Below, one piece after another: positions 22,733 through 32,527 of a stretch of DNA of 64,000 bases (position 1 is the first letter of the stretch; each line of letters starts with the position of its first letter). Origin of the DNA: an uncultured Eggerthellaceae bacterium. Lineage in GTDB: Bacteria; Actinomycetota; Coriobacteriia; Coriobacteriales; Eggerthellaceae. The notes beneath the pieces are model-generated. The model searched no databases, was not told where the DNA came from, and saw only the letters and a program-made list of their open reading frames with translations. The position numbers and the translations under genes were made by a program. The stretch is taken from positions 1-64,000 of the forward strand of contig CAJUQK010000005.1 of assembly GCA_910588205.1 (NCBI GenBank), written 5' to 3'.

Positions 22733-25336
22733 TTAGCTGAAAAGCCTCTTCCAGAAGGATTCTTTCTTCGGTTGGACCGCAGGCGGTTGCTCGGAAAGCA
22801 CCGGCTCTGGCTGAGCATCCAAAAGCGCCTCCGGCGATACCTCAGGCGCAAGGGGCGGCTCCGGAAGGGGCCGCTGGGTATAGAGAGGAACGTTCGTCTG
22901 GAGCACGGGTTGCTCAGGAAGGGGCGCTGCTACTGGTTCGCGTTCAGGTGCCTCTGTGTCAGCAGGCTGGAATTCGGAAGCCTCTTCGCCGAATGCCTCT
23001 TCCATGAGCTCTTGACGAAGGGTGCTGCGTCCGCTCGCCAGATCAAAGGGCGTGGCGGCCACCTCGAGCTCCTCTGCTTCAAGGTGCTTGCGGCTTGCTT
23101 CTTCCATGAGGAATGCCTGGGAGTCGAAGAGGCTCACGTGACCCTGGCCATCATCCTTCGCGAAGAAGCCGAGGGCGGTGTATTCCTTGTTCGGCAAGAG
23201 GTCGCGGAGCTTCGCCGTGTCAGCCATGCAGGTCCCGATGTAGCCGATGACCTGCTTGCGCAGATCCTCATCCAAAAGCGGCCAAGCTATCTCGATGCGC
23301 TTGTCCATGTTGCGCGTCATGAGGTCGGCGCTGGACAGGTACAGGTCTACATCGCCATCAAGCGGCCCGAAGGCATAGATGCGACTATGCTCAAGCAGTC
23401 GCCCTACGATGGAGACCACGCAGACGTTCTCCGTGTACCCCTTCACCCCCGGCACGATGCAGGAGATACCTCGCACGAGCAGCGTGCATTGCACCCCTGC
23501 CTGAGAGGCCTCCGTGATCTTCTGGATGATGTCCTTGTCCGTGATGGAGTTCGTCTTGAAGAAGAGTCCCGCCTGGCCTCCTGCCTGCCGAATGGCGATC
23601 TGCTCGTCTATCTTGCGCAGGATGTTCTGCTTGATCTGAAGCGGCGCCACCCAAAGCGTCTTGTATTCGTCTGAAGTGTTCTCAAGAGCCATGTTCCGGA
23701 AGAAGCGCATGGCGTCTTTCCCGATCTTCTGGTCAGTGGTGATGAACGAGAGATCCGTGTAGAGCTTTGCGGTCTTCTCGTTGTAGTTCCCCGTGCCCAA
23801 TTGAGTGATGTACTGGAGGCCGCTGTCGGTCTGGCGGGTGATGCAACAGATCTTGGAATGCACCTTGTAGTTCCGGAAGCCATAGATGACATGACACCCA
23901 GCCTGTTCGAAGCGCTGGGACCATTCGATGTTGTTGGATTCATCGAAACGGGCGCGCAATTCGAAGAGCGCGGTGACCTCCTTGCCCATCTCCGCTGCTG
24001 CGATGAGCGCTTCCGCAAGGTGGGACTGGCTGGCCAACCGGTACAACGTGATCTTGATGGAGACCACCGAAGGATCATAGGCAGCCTCGCGCAAGAGCTG
24101 CACGAAGGCATCCATGGTCTCGTAGGGATAGCTCATGAGCACTTCGCGCTGGCACACCTGCTTGATGATGGGCTGCTTGCGCTGAAGCATGGAAGGCCAC
24201 TGGGGCGTAAAGGGAACGTAGGTGAGCCGCTCGCGCACGGAAGCCGGAACGCGGGCTGGCAATGAGAACACATAGCTCATTTCCAATGGCACCGAGGATA
24301 TGAATATCTGATGCTCCTTCAATCCAAGACGGTTCAGCAGCTCACGCTTGACCGTCTGAGAGAGCTCTCGTTCGCTTTCCAAGCGCACCGGAGCCAGACG
24401 AGAGCGTTTCTTCAAGATGCGCTTCATGTGCTCCCGATAGTCTTCGCCCTGCTCTTCGCTTCCCTCCGTGGCATCAAGGTCGGCATTGCGCGTAACGCAG
24501 ATGATGTTGGTGTGCTTGACCTTGTACATGGAGAAGATCTTCACGGCGTTCATCTCGATGAGATGCTCCAGCAGCAGGAACTGGAGGCCGCCCCCAGGCA
24601 GTTCCACGATGCGTTCGCACTGGCGAGGCAGGGGGATGATGCCCAGCGTGACCCCGGTAGCCCCTAGATTCTTCGCTTCCTTGTCGCCCTTCGCCGCCTT
24701 GTCCTTGGCCTTCTTCTTCTGCTTAGGCCCTGCCTCCTCATCCAGTCGCACGACGATGTAGAGGGCACCGTTCTCCAGATGAGGGAAGGGGTGCCGGGCA
24801 TTCACGATCTGCGGGGCCAAGAACGGCATGACATTGGATTCGAAATAGTCCTCCGCGAAGGCCACTTGGCTCTCGTCCAATTGCTTGGGCTTCAGGTTCA
24901 CGATGCCCTCGTCCTTGAGCTCGGAGCGAAGCGTCTTGAAGCAAGCCTCATAGTAGGGGTAGAGCTCATGGCAGCGGGCATAGACAGCATCCAGCTGCTC
25001 AGAGGGAGTCATGCCGGATTTGGAATCGATGATGGCCTTTTTGATGAGCTCCAAGTCAGTCAGACTGCCCACGCGCACCATGAAGAACTCCTGGAGGTTT
25101 GACCAGAAGATGGAGATGAAGTTGAGCCGCTCGAAGAGGGGTACTGCCGGGTCTGCGCCCTGATCGAGCACGCGCTTGTTGAACTCAAGCCAGGACAGCT
25201 CACGATTCTGCATGTAGGGCGCATGCTGGCCGCGGAGAGTGAGGGCTTTGGTCGGCTCAGTCTCCGTGCGCTTTAGCTCTTCGTGCTTGCCCCGCTTGTC
25301 GTTCTGGACATGCGCTTCCTTAGCTGCCTCTGTCAT
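22733..25336 (-). CDS. ppk1: Polyphosphate kinase 1
   Basis: An 867-residue polyphosphate kinase that polymerises the gamma-phosphate of ATP. Domains in order: N domain (NRELSWLEFNKRVLDQG, residues about 42-60), head domain, then two phospholipase D-like catalytic domains with the phospho-acceptor His in KVHSKICCITR and TQLGTGNYNEKTAKLYTDLSF. A Pro/Glu-rich tail of about 130 residues extends beyond the catalytic core and is unusual. The central region also holds a Lys-rich insertion (PKQKKKAKDKAAKGDKEAK). Divergent from the PPK2-type gene, with a 124-base shared promoter region. Confidence 0.94.
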   Translation of the reverse strand: MTEAAKEAHVQNDKRGKHEELKRTETEPTKALTLRGQHAPYMQNRELSWLEFNKRVLDQGADPAVPLFERLNFISIFWSNLQEFFMVRVGSLTDLELIKKAIIDSKSGMTPSEQLDAVYARCHELYPYYEACFKTLRSELKDEGIVNLKPKQLDESQVAFAEDYFESNVMPFLAPQIVNARHPFPHLENGALYIVVRLDEEAGPKQKKKAKDKAAKGDKEAKNLGATGVTLGIIPLPRQCERIVELPGGGLQFLLLEHLIEMNAVKIFSMYKVKHTNIICVTRNADLDATEGSEEQGEDYREHMKRILKKRSRLAPVRLESERELSQTVKRELLNRLGLKEHQIFISSVPLEMSYVFSLPARVPASVRERLTYVPFTPQWPSMLQRKQPIIKQVCQREVLMSYPYETMDAFVQLLREAAYDPSVVSIKITLYRLASQSHLAEALIAAAEMGKEVTALFELRARFDESNNIEWSQRFEQAGCHVIYGFRNYKVHSKICCITRQTDSGLQYITQLGTGNYNEKTAKLYTDLSFITTDQKIGKDAMRFFRNMALENTSDEYKTLWVAPLQIKQNILRKIDEQIAIRQAGGQAGLFFKTNSITDKDIIQKITEASQAGVQCTLLVRGISCIVPGVKGYTENVCVVSIVGRLLEHSRIYAFGPLDGDVDLYLSSADLMTRNMDKRIEIAWPLLDEDLRKQVIGYIGTCMADTAKLRDLLPNKEYTALGFFAKDDGQGHVSLFDSQAFLMEEASRKHLEAEELEVAATPFDLASGRSTLRQELMEEAFGEEASEFQPADTEAPEREPVAAPLPEQPVLQTNVPLYTQRPLPEPPLAPEVSPEALLDAQPEPVLSEQPPAVQPKKESFWKRLFS

Positions 25337-25460
25337 GAAGAATGCCCCCTTGCTGCGTCGTTATTGCAGTATGCTGGTCAGTATACCGCGCACGGAACTG
25401 CTTGTGATAGGCCCTGCAGGGTGCCTGCGGAACATCACCACACGGGAGTGAGGAGCCTTC
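25337..25460. promoter_or_regulatory. Shared promoter region of ppk1 and the two-domain PPK2 gene
   Basis: A 124-base gap between divergent polyphosphate genes. GAGTGAGGAG before 25461 is the ribosome binding site of the PPK2 gene. The palindrome CCCTGCAGGG lies near 25412-25421. No clear common regulator site was identified. Confidence 0.4.
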
Positions 25461-27146
25461 ATGCTGGAGAAGATCTGCTTTGCCGAGGATCCCCTTGAGA
25501 AAGACGTCTACAAAGCGGAATACGACGGCCTGATAGAGAAGCTGGTGGTGCTCCAGCAGCGAGCTGTCACCGAAGGGGCGGGGCTCGTGGTGCTCTTCGA
25601 AGGCTGGAACGGCGCGGGCAAGGGCAGCCGCATATCCGATCTGATGTACAACCTGGATGCCCGGGCCACCAGCGTCTACGTATCCCCCGATGCGAATACC
25701 GAAGAAGCACGAGAGCTGGCAGACCTCGGCCAAGGGGTCACCGGCTACTATCCGCTCATGCACGAGTACTGGAAAGCCCTCGGTGAACGAGGGCACATCA
25801 CCTTCTATGACCGTGGCTGGTACACCAAGGCCACAGAGCTTCTGCTGGCGCGCAACACCACCGAGCTGGTGCTCCCCAAAGGAGGCACACGCCATTACCT
25901 GGAATCCATCGAAGACTTCGAACGCCAGCTGGTACGCGATGGTTATGGCGTGGTCAAGTTCTTCATGCACGTACGCAAGAAAGCCCAGAAGAAACGGCTG
26001 GACAGGCTCTACGATGATGCAGCCACCCGTTGGCGGGTACCTGAGAAGAAGCTGGTATCCACGAAAGACTACGATGAGGCCTATGACCTCTACGATAAGC
26101 TGCTCGAAGGGTCTGACTTCCCCTTCGCTCCCTGGGTGCTGGTCAATGGCGAAGACAAGCGGGCCGCGAACCTCCAGATAGCCCGCACATTGGTGCAGGC
26201 CATAGAGGAAGCCCTGGAAGCCAAAGCTCAGGGGATTCGCCTTGCGGAAGAGGACCAAGCCAGCCTCACAGCCATGGCGGATGCGGATGCGTGCGCTACC
26301 GAGGTGAGAGCGGACTCATGGAGCAGCCCAGCACCAGATGATACCCCCGAGGTGGTCAAGGCGAAGGCTGCCGCAGCGGCTCAGCACGCTTTCGCTCCCG
26401 AAAGCTCCCGCTTCGAGATAGTCAAAGACTACCCCCGCGTGGCAACCATGAACCATGGGCTGACGCTTTCCCGCGAAGACTACAAACGGGAGCTGAAAGC
26501 ACTCCAGAAGCGCCTGTTCCGCCTAGAGAACCTGATGTATCAGGAGCGCATCCCGCTCATGCTGGTCTATGAGGGGTGGGATGCTGCTGGCAAGGGCGGC
26601 AACATCAAGCGCGTGGCTCAGGCCTTAGATGCCCGCGCCTATACCATCTTCCCCTCCCCAGCTCCCACCAAACCGGAATTGGCTCACCCCCATCTGTGGC
26701 GCTACTGGACCAGACTCCCGAAGGCGGGTCATGTGGGGATGTATGACCGCAGCTGGTACGGACGCGTACTGGTGGAGCGCACCGAAGAGATCACGCCTCC
26801 GAAGCGTTGGGCCCAAGGCTACGATGAGATCAACGAGTTCGAGCATGATCTGGTGGATTGGGGTGCCATCCTGCTGAAATTCTGGGTAGATGTGTCCCAA
26901 GATGAGCAGTTGGCCCGCTTCGAAGCCCGGGAGGAGAACCCGGCGAAGCGCTGGAAGATCACACCGGACGATTGGCGCAACCGCGAGAAATTCCCCCAGT
27001 ATGCAAGCGCTATCGACGATATGTTCCGCTTGACCTCTACCACCTATGCTCCCTGGATCGTGCTGGAGAGCGACGACAAGCGCTATGCCCGCATCAAAGC
27101 GCTCCGCATCATCATAGAAGCACTGGAGCAGAGGTTAGGGAAATAG
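25461..27146 (+). CDS. pap: Two-domain PPK2 (polyphosphate:AMP phosphotransferase)
   Basis: A 561-residue protein with two tandem PPK2 domains. Domain 1 (about residues 25-250) has a Walker A FEGWNGAGKGS and domain 2 (about 330-550) has YEGWDAAGKGGNIKR; both have the lid Asp/Arg motif (FYDRGWY, MYDRSWYGRVLVER). The two-domain class typically phosphorylates AMP to ADP with polyphosphate. Paired divergently with ppk1, so synthesis and use of polyphosphate are encoded together. In such fusions usually only the C-terminal domain is active; both loops here look intact. Confidence 0.93.
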   Translation: MLEKICFAEDPLEKDVYKAEYDGLIEKLVVLQQRAVTEGAGLVVLFEGWNGAGKGSRISDLMYNLDARATSVYVSPDANTEEARELADLGQGVTGYYPLMHEYWKALGERGHITFYDRGWYTKATELLLARNTTELVLPKGGTRHYLESIEDFERQLVRDGYGVVKFFMHVRKKAQKKRLDRLYDDAATRWRVPEKKLVSTKDYDEAYDLYDKLLEGSDFPFAPWVLVNGEDKRAANLQIARTLVQAIEEALEAKAQGIRLAEEDQASLTAMADADACATEVRADSWSSPAPDDTPEVVKAKAAAAAQHAFAPESSRFEIVKDYPRVATMNHGLTLSREDYKRELKALQKRLFRLENLMYQERIPLMLVYEGWDAAGKGGNIKRVAQALDARAYTIFPSPAPTKPELAHPHLWRYWTRLPKAGHVGMYDRSWYGRVLVERTEEITPPKRWAQGYDEINEFEHDLVDWGAILLKFWVDVSQDEQLARFEAREENPAKRWKITPDDWRNREKFPQYASAIDDMFRLTSTTYAPWIVLESDDKRYARIKALRIIIEALEQRLGK

Positions 27147-27166
27147 AGAGTCAGCAGCACCGTGCC

Positions 27167-29665
27167 TCATTGGATGCCGCGGTGCAGATGCCCGGAGGTG
27201 GTGTTCGGCATCTTAGGAACCGCCTCCCCGCCCTCCAATGCCAGCTTCAGGGCGTGCTTCACCCGTCCGATGGCCTGAGAGGTCTGCTCTACATCCATGA
27301 GCGTGGTATCTACCATGAACCGGGTGATGCCGCAGCGGATGAGAGCAGGCAGATCAGGTACGAGATCCGTGGTCACGGCGTTATAGAGATGACTGCGGCC
27401 TGCTTCATCGGTCACCACCGGGAACAGATAGCCTTTCCGGTCCTTCAGGCTGAAGGGTACGCGTCTTCGGGTACAGGTAGCGCACGTCTCAGCACAAGGG
27501 CCTTGACTGGTGAGCAGGCAATGCTCGGTGACCATCAGCTCCTGAGCTCCGTAGACCTTGGCCCCCAGAGCCACCGGAGCGTCCTCAGACAGCTGGGCTA
27601 TCTGGGCGAGGTTCAGCTCAGGTGAGAGCCAGATGCCTTCCGCTCCGAACACCTGGACCACCTGCAGCGCCTCAGGATTCACGAGCGGCAAACGCGCATC
27701 CACCTCTACGATGCAGCCCCTCTCCACCGCCCGCTTTAGAGCTCCAAAAGACCCCACCAGCACAGGCGTACCTTCGGTCACGTTCTTCCAGGGGTCCAGA
27801 TGGCGCTTGGCCTCAGCCGAGCCCCCCCGCTCATCGTGGTTGATGGACGGAAGGGCGATGACGCAGCCTTTCGGATATCCTGCCTGGTCAGCATCGCTGA
27901 CCCGCAGTCCTGCCACTTCGGCGGCTCCCCGTTGGTAATTGAGGGCAGGCACGTAGATGACATCCGCCCCCGTACGCTTGGCAGCCCGAGCCGTTTCAGG
28001 GCTGGTGGCCCAGGCGCAGATCAGGCACTCTTGGGCTGGCTTCGTCGGGGGCTTCGGGCGCTTGACGGCCTTGGGGAGCACGCGGTTGCGGTAGGGCTCG
28101 AGCAGCCTGGCCTGGAGGTCATCCAGCGCCCGCGTCCGGCACTGGTGGATCTGGGAGAACCCGATGCCCACCCCTTCATCCAGATGAACATCAAGAGAGG
28201 TCAGATGGAAGGGAGTAGAGCCCATCCGTCCGGTGTGCTCTTCCACATCCGTCACGGTCACCGCCCGCGTTCGAGCCGGTTCCACCACAGGCCCTTCTGC
28301 ACTCCCCTGCTCAGAGCCAACGTCTTCCCCCCTGGTCAGAGGCGTGAACTCCATGCGCAGGGGCTTGCCCAGCTCCAGCCATGCTTCACCCTTGACAGGA
28401 ACGCGTGGCATGAGGTCATCAGGCACGAAGGCGGCCTCGGCAGAGCGGATGCGAAAGACCCTATCCCCCGCGCGCACCTTGCGTGTCTCCTCGGCGGAGA
28501 ACCGACAGCTGCGCTTCGTGAAGGCCGCATCTGAGGGAACGGGGATGCGCACATTACCCTTGCGGGTCCAGAACTCCAGCAGATCCCCTGGCACGAGGTC
28601 CACCTCAGGGGTCACCGTGATCTCATCTCCGGATACCGCCTTCACCCGCCCTGCGAACTGCCCGCGGTTGTTCGGACGCTGGAAGCTCATGAGGTCAGGG
28701 CCGCTCTCCCCATCCAGGTATCCATCCGTGAAGCCCCGAGAGAATACCGATCCCAAGGTCTCCCGCTCCTCAGGAGTCAGGAGGGAGGCAGGGGAACCCT
28801 CTTTCTGCCTAGGGCGCCATTGGGCTTCTGTATCTTGGGGGGAGCCTGCGCTGAGCCTATCCAATACGTGGCGATAGACGGACACCACCGCAAAGACATA
28901 TTCCGCTGACTTCATGCGACCTTCCACCTTGAGGGAGGCCACACCCGCCTTCGCCAGCTCATCCAAGCGCTCCGCTGTCATGAGGTCTTTAGGGGATAGG
29001 AGGAACTCCCCAGGGCAACGCAGTTCCTTGTCAGGCTCATTCCCATTCACCAGGCTATAGGGCAAGCGGCACGCCTGGGCGCAGAGCCCGCGGTTCGCCG
29101 AGCGACCCCCGATCATCGAAGACATGAGGCATTGACCGGAATAGCAGACGCACAGCGCTCCGTGGCCGAAGACCTCGCATTCCACACCCAGTTCCTCACC
29201 GAGGGCCACCAGATGGGCTATCTCTTCCAAGGAGAGCTCTCGTGCCAACGTCACTCGAGACGCTCCTAGTTGGGCTGCAGCCTGCAGGCCATCGGCGGAA
29301 TGTATGTTCATCTGGGTTGAGATGTGCAACGCACCTTCAGGGAGCGTGCGGGTTATCTCCGCAGCCAACCCGAGGTCTTGCACGATAAAGGCATCGGCCC
29401 CCGCCCGGTAGGCTTGGCGGCTCAGATCAGAGGCGTCCTGCAGCTCATCTGCCAGGATCAGCGTGTTCATGGTGACATAGACGCGTGCACCCCTCAGATG
29501 GGCATAGTCACAGGCTTCCTCCAGGGTATCCAATGTGAAGTTGTCTGCATTGCGCCGAGCGTTGAACCGGTCCAACCCCAGGTATACCGCATCTGCCCCC
29601 GCTCGCACGGCAGCGTTGAGCGCGGATCTGCTACCCGCGGGAGCTAAGAGCTCTGGGGTCCCCAT
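27167..29665 (-). CDS. U32 peptidase-family protein (RlhA/YrrO-like)
   Basis: An 832-residue U32-family protein with a DUF3656-type C-terminal half. The N-terminal ELLAPAGSRSALNAAVRAGADAVYLGL and the Cys cluster CVCYSGQCLMSSMIGGRSANRGLCAQACRLPY near residues 170-200 are diagnostic. Family members need an Fe-S cluster; E. coli RlhA hydroxylates C2501 of 23S rRNA, while others process collagen-like substrates. A second Cys cluster (GPCAETCATCTRRRVPFSLKD) near the C-terminus suggests an internal duplication as in other long members. A role in rRNA modification is the better guess. Confidence 0.85.
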   Translation of the reverse strand: MGTPELLAPAGSRSALNAAVRAGADAVYLGLDRFNARRNADNFTLDTLEEACDYAHLRGARVYVTMNTLILADELQDASDLSRQAYRAGADAFIVQDLGLAAEITRTLPEGALHISTQMNIHSADGLQAAAQLGASRVTLARELSLEEIAHLVALGEELGVECEVFGHGALCVCYSGQCLMSSMIGGRSANRGLCAQACRLPYSLVNGNEPDKELRCPGEFLLSPKDLMTAERLDELAKAGVASLKVEGRMKSAEYVFAVVSVYRHVLDRLSAGSPQDTEAQWRPRQKEGSPASLLTPEERETLGSVFSRGFTDGYLDGESGPDLMSFQRPNNRGQFAGRVKAVSGDEITVTPEVDLVPGDLLEFWTRKGNVRIPVPSDAAFTKRSCRFSAEETRKVRAGDRVFRIRSAEAAFVPDDLMPRVPVKGEAWLELGKPLRMEFTPLTRGEDVGSEQGSAEGPVVEPARTRAVTVTDVEEHTGRMGSTPFHLTSLDVHLDEGVGIGFSQIHQCRTRALDDLQARLLEPYRNRVLPKAVKRPKPPTKPAQECLICAWATSPETARAAKRTGADVIYVPALNYQRGAAEVAGLRVSDADQAGYPKGCVIALPSINHDERGGSAEAKRHLDPWKNVTEGTPVLVGSFGALKRAVERGCIVEVDARLPLVNPEALQVVQVFGAEGIWLSPELNLAQIAQLSEDAPVALGAKVYGAQELMVTEHCLLTSQGPCAETCATCTRRRVPFSLKDRKGYLFPVVTDEAGRSHLYNAVTTDLVPDLPALIRCGITRFMVDTTLMDVEQTSQAIGRVKHALKLALEGGEAVPKMPNTTSGHLHRGIQ

Positions 29666-29683
29666 GGACGTCCTTCAGGCTGC

Positions 29684-30199
29684 CTACATCTCTGTGGCAG
29701 CGCTATCAGCGTCTTTGAGCTTCTGGACCGCCTCATCGTAGGTCTGTTGGATCTGGGCAACGCGGTCAGCATAGCCGTCATAGTTGAAGGAACCACCATT
29801 CGAAGCAGCGTCTATCTCCATGAAGAGCTGGAGATACGCGCTCAGAGCATCCTTCAGCTGGGTACAACCATCCACGTAGCTCTGCTTGAGGTCATTCAGC
29901 TCTTCGGGGCATTCCAGCTCAGATATCTGATCGATGATGGCAAAAGCGCTATCAGCCTGGGTCTGCATGGATACCAGGTCTTCCCGAGCCACAGCATCAG
30001 TGAACGAGGTCATCTTCTCGTTCAGCTGGACGCAAGCCTCATTCACATTCGCCATGAAGCTGCGTGAGGTCACTGCTTCCTCTTCGGCAGAAGACTGCTG
30101 CTCTAACGGCTGACCGCATCCGGTCAACGTCAAGCATCCAGCCAAGGCAACCCCTAAGGCCACCAGGATCATGGGTTTGATGGTACGAGCAAATGACAT
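29684..30199 (-). CDS. Small lipoprotein
   Basis: A 171-residue lipoprotein with a signal peptide and lipobox LTGC (Cys at about residue 28), then a helical, Gln/Ala-rich body with a conserved Cys pair (NEACVQL, LECPEEL, DGCTQL). It resembles the prophage-borne lipoprotein at 55.75-56.26 kb in layout. Downstream of the penicillin-binding protein gene on the same strand. Function unknown. Confidence 0.8.
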   Translation of the reverse strand: MSFARTIKPMILVALGVALAGCLTLTGCGQPLEQQSSAEEEAVTSRSFMANVNEACVQLNEKMTSFTDAVAREDLVSMQTQADSAFAIIDQISELECPEELNDLKQSYVDGCTQLKDALSAYLQLFMEIDAASNGGSFNYDGYADRVAQIQQTYDEAVQKLKDADSAATEM

Positions 30200-30223
30200 C
30201 TTGTCTCCTCTTTCGCGAGCGCT

Positions 30224-32416
30224 CTAGGCACCAGACGGGGTCTCGGGGGCTGGGTCTGGATCTGTCGTGGGTGGCGGTGTGGGCTCCTCTGGGTCTGTCG
30301 GGGGTGGCGTGGGGGTTTGATCGCCACCTTGGTTGCCACCCTCATTGCCTCCCGACGAACCGTCGCCTTCGCCGCTCTGATCGGGTTCTTGGGCGGCACC
30401 GCCTCCCGTCACATTGCCATTGGCATCAACCTGCACATCATCCTGCCAACCGGTGCCCTTACCGCCGATATGGTTCTTAGAATCACGATAGTCGGCAAGG
30501 TACTTCGGCTTATCGGCTGTGGGGAATTGTTCCACAGGCGTGTACTCCAGCACACGGTTCATGAAATAGGCGAAGGTGCTGGCAGCTGATGCCCAGGAAG
30601 GGATGCGCGAAGCCTGATCATAGGTGTCCGCCCGCTCTCCCAACCAGATGGCCACGGAGAGCTGAGGTGTGATCCCCACGAACCAGCTGTCCTTCTTATC
30701 GTCGGTGGTACCGGTCTTGCCCGCCACCGGCTGATCCGAAGAAAGCCGGGCATCAGTGCCGCTTCCTCCGCTCACAACACCTTCCAAGCCCTCAACAGCC
30801 GCTGCGGCTATCTCCGGCTCAAGCACCCGCTCCCCCTCAGGGGAAGAATTGTCAACAATGACCTTGCCTGAGCGATCGGTGATGGAGATGATGCATTCGG
30901 GGTCGTAGTGGATGCCCCCGTTGGCCAGCGTGGCGTAAGCATCAGCCATCTCCAGGGGTGTGAACGAATCGATGCCTAGGGTGATGCCTGCAACGTTCTG
31001 GATATTCGAGGTGATGCCCATGCGCTCGGCCACATCACGCACGTTCTCAACCCCAACAGACATGATGAGCCGCATGAAGGCGGTATTGGAGGATACGGCC
31101 AAAGCGCTCTTGATGGGGCGCGTGCCGAAGTTCATCTTGTTGACGTTGAACACCTCATTGGCACCGTCCAGTTTCACGGAATAGCCCGCATCTATGAGGG
31201 TGTCAGGGTCGATCCCCTGCTCAAGGGCAGCCACGTAGGTGAATGCCTTGAAGGTGGATCCCACCTGGCGACCTGAACCGCCTTCGCCGGTAGCCATGTT
31301 CACTTGCTGGTTGTCGTAGTCACTGCCCCCCACCATGGCCTTGATATAGCCGTTGTCAGGGTCTACCGCGCAGAGGGCGACCTCGAAGGGCTCCCCTACT
31401 TCCTCTTCCTTCTCAGCAGCAGCCGCCTCAGCCGCCTGCTGATCGTTCACATCCAAGGTGGTGATGATCTTCAGCCCCCCCGCGAACAGATCAGCGGTGG
31501 AGAAAGCGTACTTGCCCTCCTGATTCATCAGCTGATTGCGGACATAGCTGGTGAAATAGGGATAGGCGGTGATGCCGGTCATGGAGGGTTCCGTAGGGTT
31601 GAGCACGATCTCTTCGGCCTTGGCCGCCTCAGCCTCTTCTTCGGTGATATAGCCGTTGGAAGCCATGCGCGAGAGCACGGTATTGCGTCGGGACTTGCAG
31701 TTCTCCATGTGATCGATGGGATTGTTGTAGGTGGGTGATTGAGGGATGCCCACCAAGGTAGCCGCCTCAGCCAAGGTGAGGTCAGAGGCTGGCTTGGAGA
31801 AATAGCGCTCGGCTGCGGCCTGGATGCCATAGGAGCCGGAACCATAGTTGATGGTGTTCAGATACATCAACAGGATATCGTCTTTGTCATAGGATTCCTC
31901 CAGCTTAGTAGCCAAGACCATCTCACGGATCTTTCGCTTGAAGGATATCTCGGACATCTCCTCTGAGAGCACGGTGTTGCGCACCAGCTGCTGGGTGATG
32001 GAAGAGCCGCCTTCACGGCTGCGGCCCATGAGGTTGTTGACCACCGCACGAATGGTGCCCATGAGATCAACGCCGTTGTGCTGATAGAAACGCTCGTCTT
32101 CCGTGGCGATAGTGGCGTCTTTGACGTACTGGGAGACCTGGTCCAACTCCACCGGTTCTCGGTTCTCCAACTGGAATTCCGCCAACACCGTTTCGCCATC
32201 AGAGGCATAGACCACAGACGTGGATGACGTGGAGAATTGATCGGCATTGGAATAATCAGGAAGGTCTTCCAGCCAAGAGTTGGCCAAAGCGATACCACCG
32301 ATGCAGAACGCGACAGCCACAGCGATGATGACCGCAAGGATGGAAAGTGCGATGACCTTTCCTGACTTCTTCTTCACATGATAGCGGCCCTTGACGGCAC
32401 GAGACGCCATACGCAC
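30224..32416 (-). CDS. Class A penicillin-binding protein (transglycosylase/transpeptidase)
   Basis: A 730-residue bifunctional peptidoglycan synthase. One membrane helix near residues 18-45, then a glycosyltransferase GT51 domain (TIATEDERFYQHNGVDLMGTIRA, GGSSITQQLVRN), then a transpeptidase with the SxxK Ser in GRQVGSTFKAF, SxN (SSNTAF) and KTG (VAGKTGTTDDKKDSWFVG). The C-terminus is a Gly/Pro/Thr-rich wall-spanning tail of about 80 residues. An ATG four codons in is an equally likely start. Housekeeping cell-wall enzyme. Confidence 0.93.
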   Translation of the reverse strand: MRMASRAVKGRYHVKKKSGKVIALSILAVIIAVAVAFCIGGIALANSWLEDLPDYSNADQFSTSSTSVVYASDGETVLAEFQLENREPVELDQVSQYVKDATIATEDERFYQHNGVDLMGTIRAVVNNLMGRSREGGSSITQQLVRNTVLSEEMSEISFKRKIREMVLATKLEESYDKDDILLMYLNTINYGSGSYGIQAAAERYFSKPASDLTLAEAATLVGIPQSPTYNNPIDHMENCKSRRNTVLSRMASNGYITEEEAEAAKAEEIVLNPTEPSMTGITAYPYFTSYVRNQLMNQEGKYAFSTADLFAGGLKIITTLDVNDQQAAEAAAAEKEEEVGEPFEVALCAVDPDNGYIKAMVGGSDYDNQQVNMATGEGGSGRQVGSTFKAFTYVAALEQGIDPDTLIDAGYSVKLDGANEVFNVNKMNFGTRPIKSALAVSSNTAFMRLIMSVGVENVRDVAERMGITSNIQNVAGITLGIDSFTPLEMADAYATLANGGIHYDPECIISITDRSGKVIVDNSSPEGERVLEPEIAAAAVEGLEGVVSGGSGTDARLSSDQPVAGKTGTTDDKKDSWFVGITPQLSVAIWLGERADTYDQASRIPSWASAASTFAYFMNRVLEYTPVEQFPTADKPKYLADYRDSKNHIGGKGTGWQDDVQVDANGNVTGGGAAQEPDQSGEGDGSSGGNEGGNQGGDQTPTPPPTDPEEPTPPPTTDPDPAPETPSGA

Positions 32417-32527
32417 CTCCTGAGATGTGTTTGGGAGATTGTAGCATCGTCACCGAAGGGGGAGCCATCCATCTTGCCCCATCGGCGCTGCTTGCGGGTC
32501 AAATCTCCACAATCCCCCACCTGCCGC

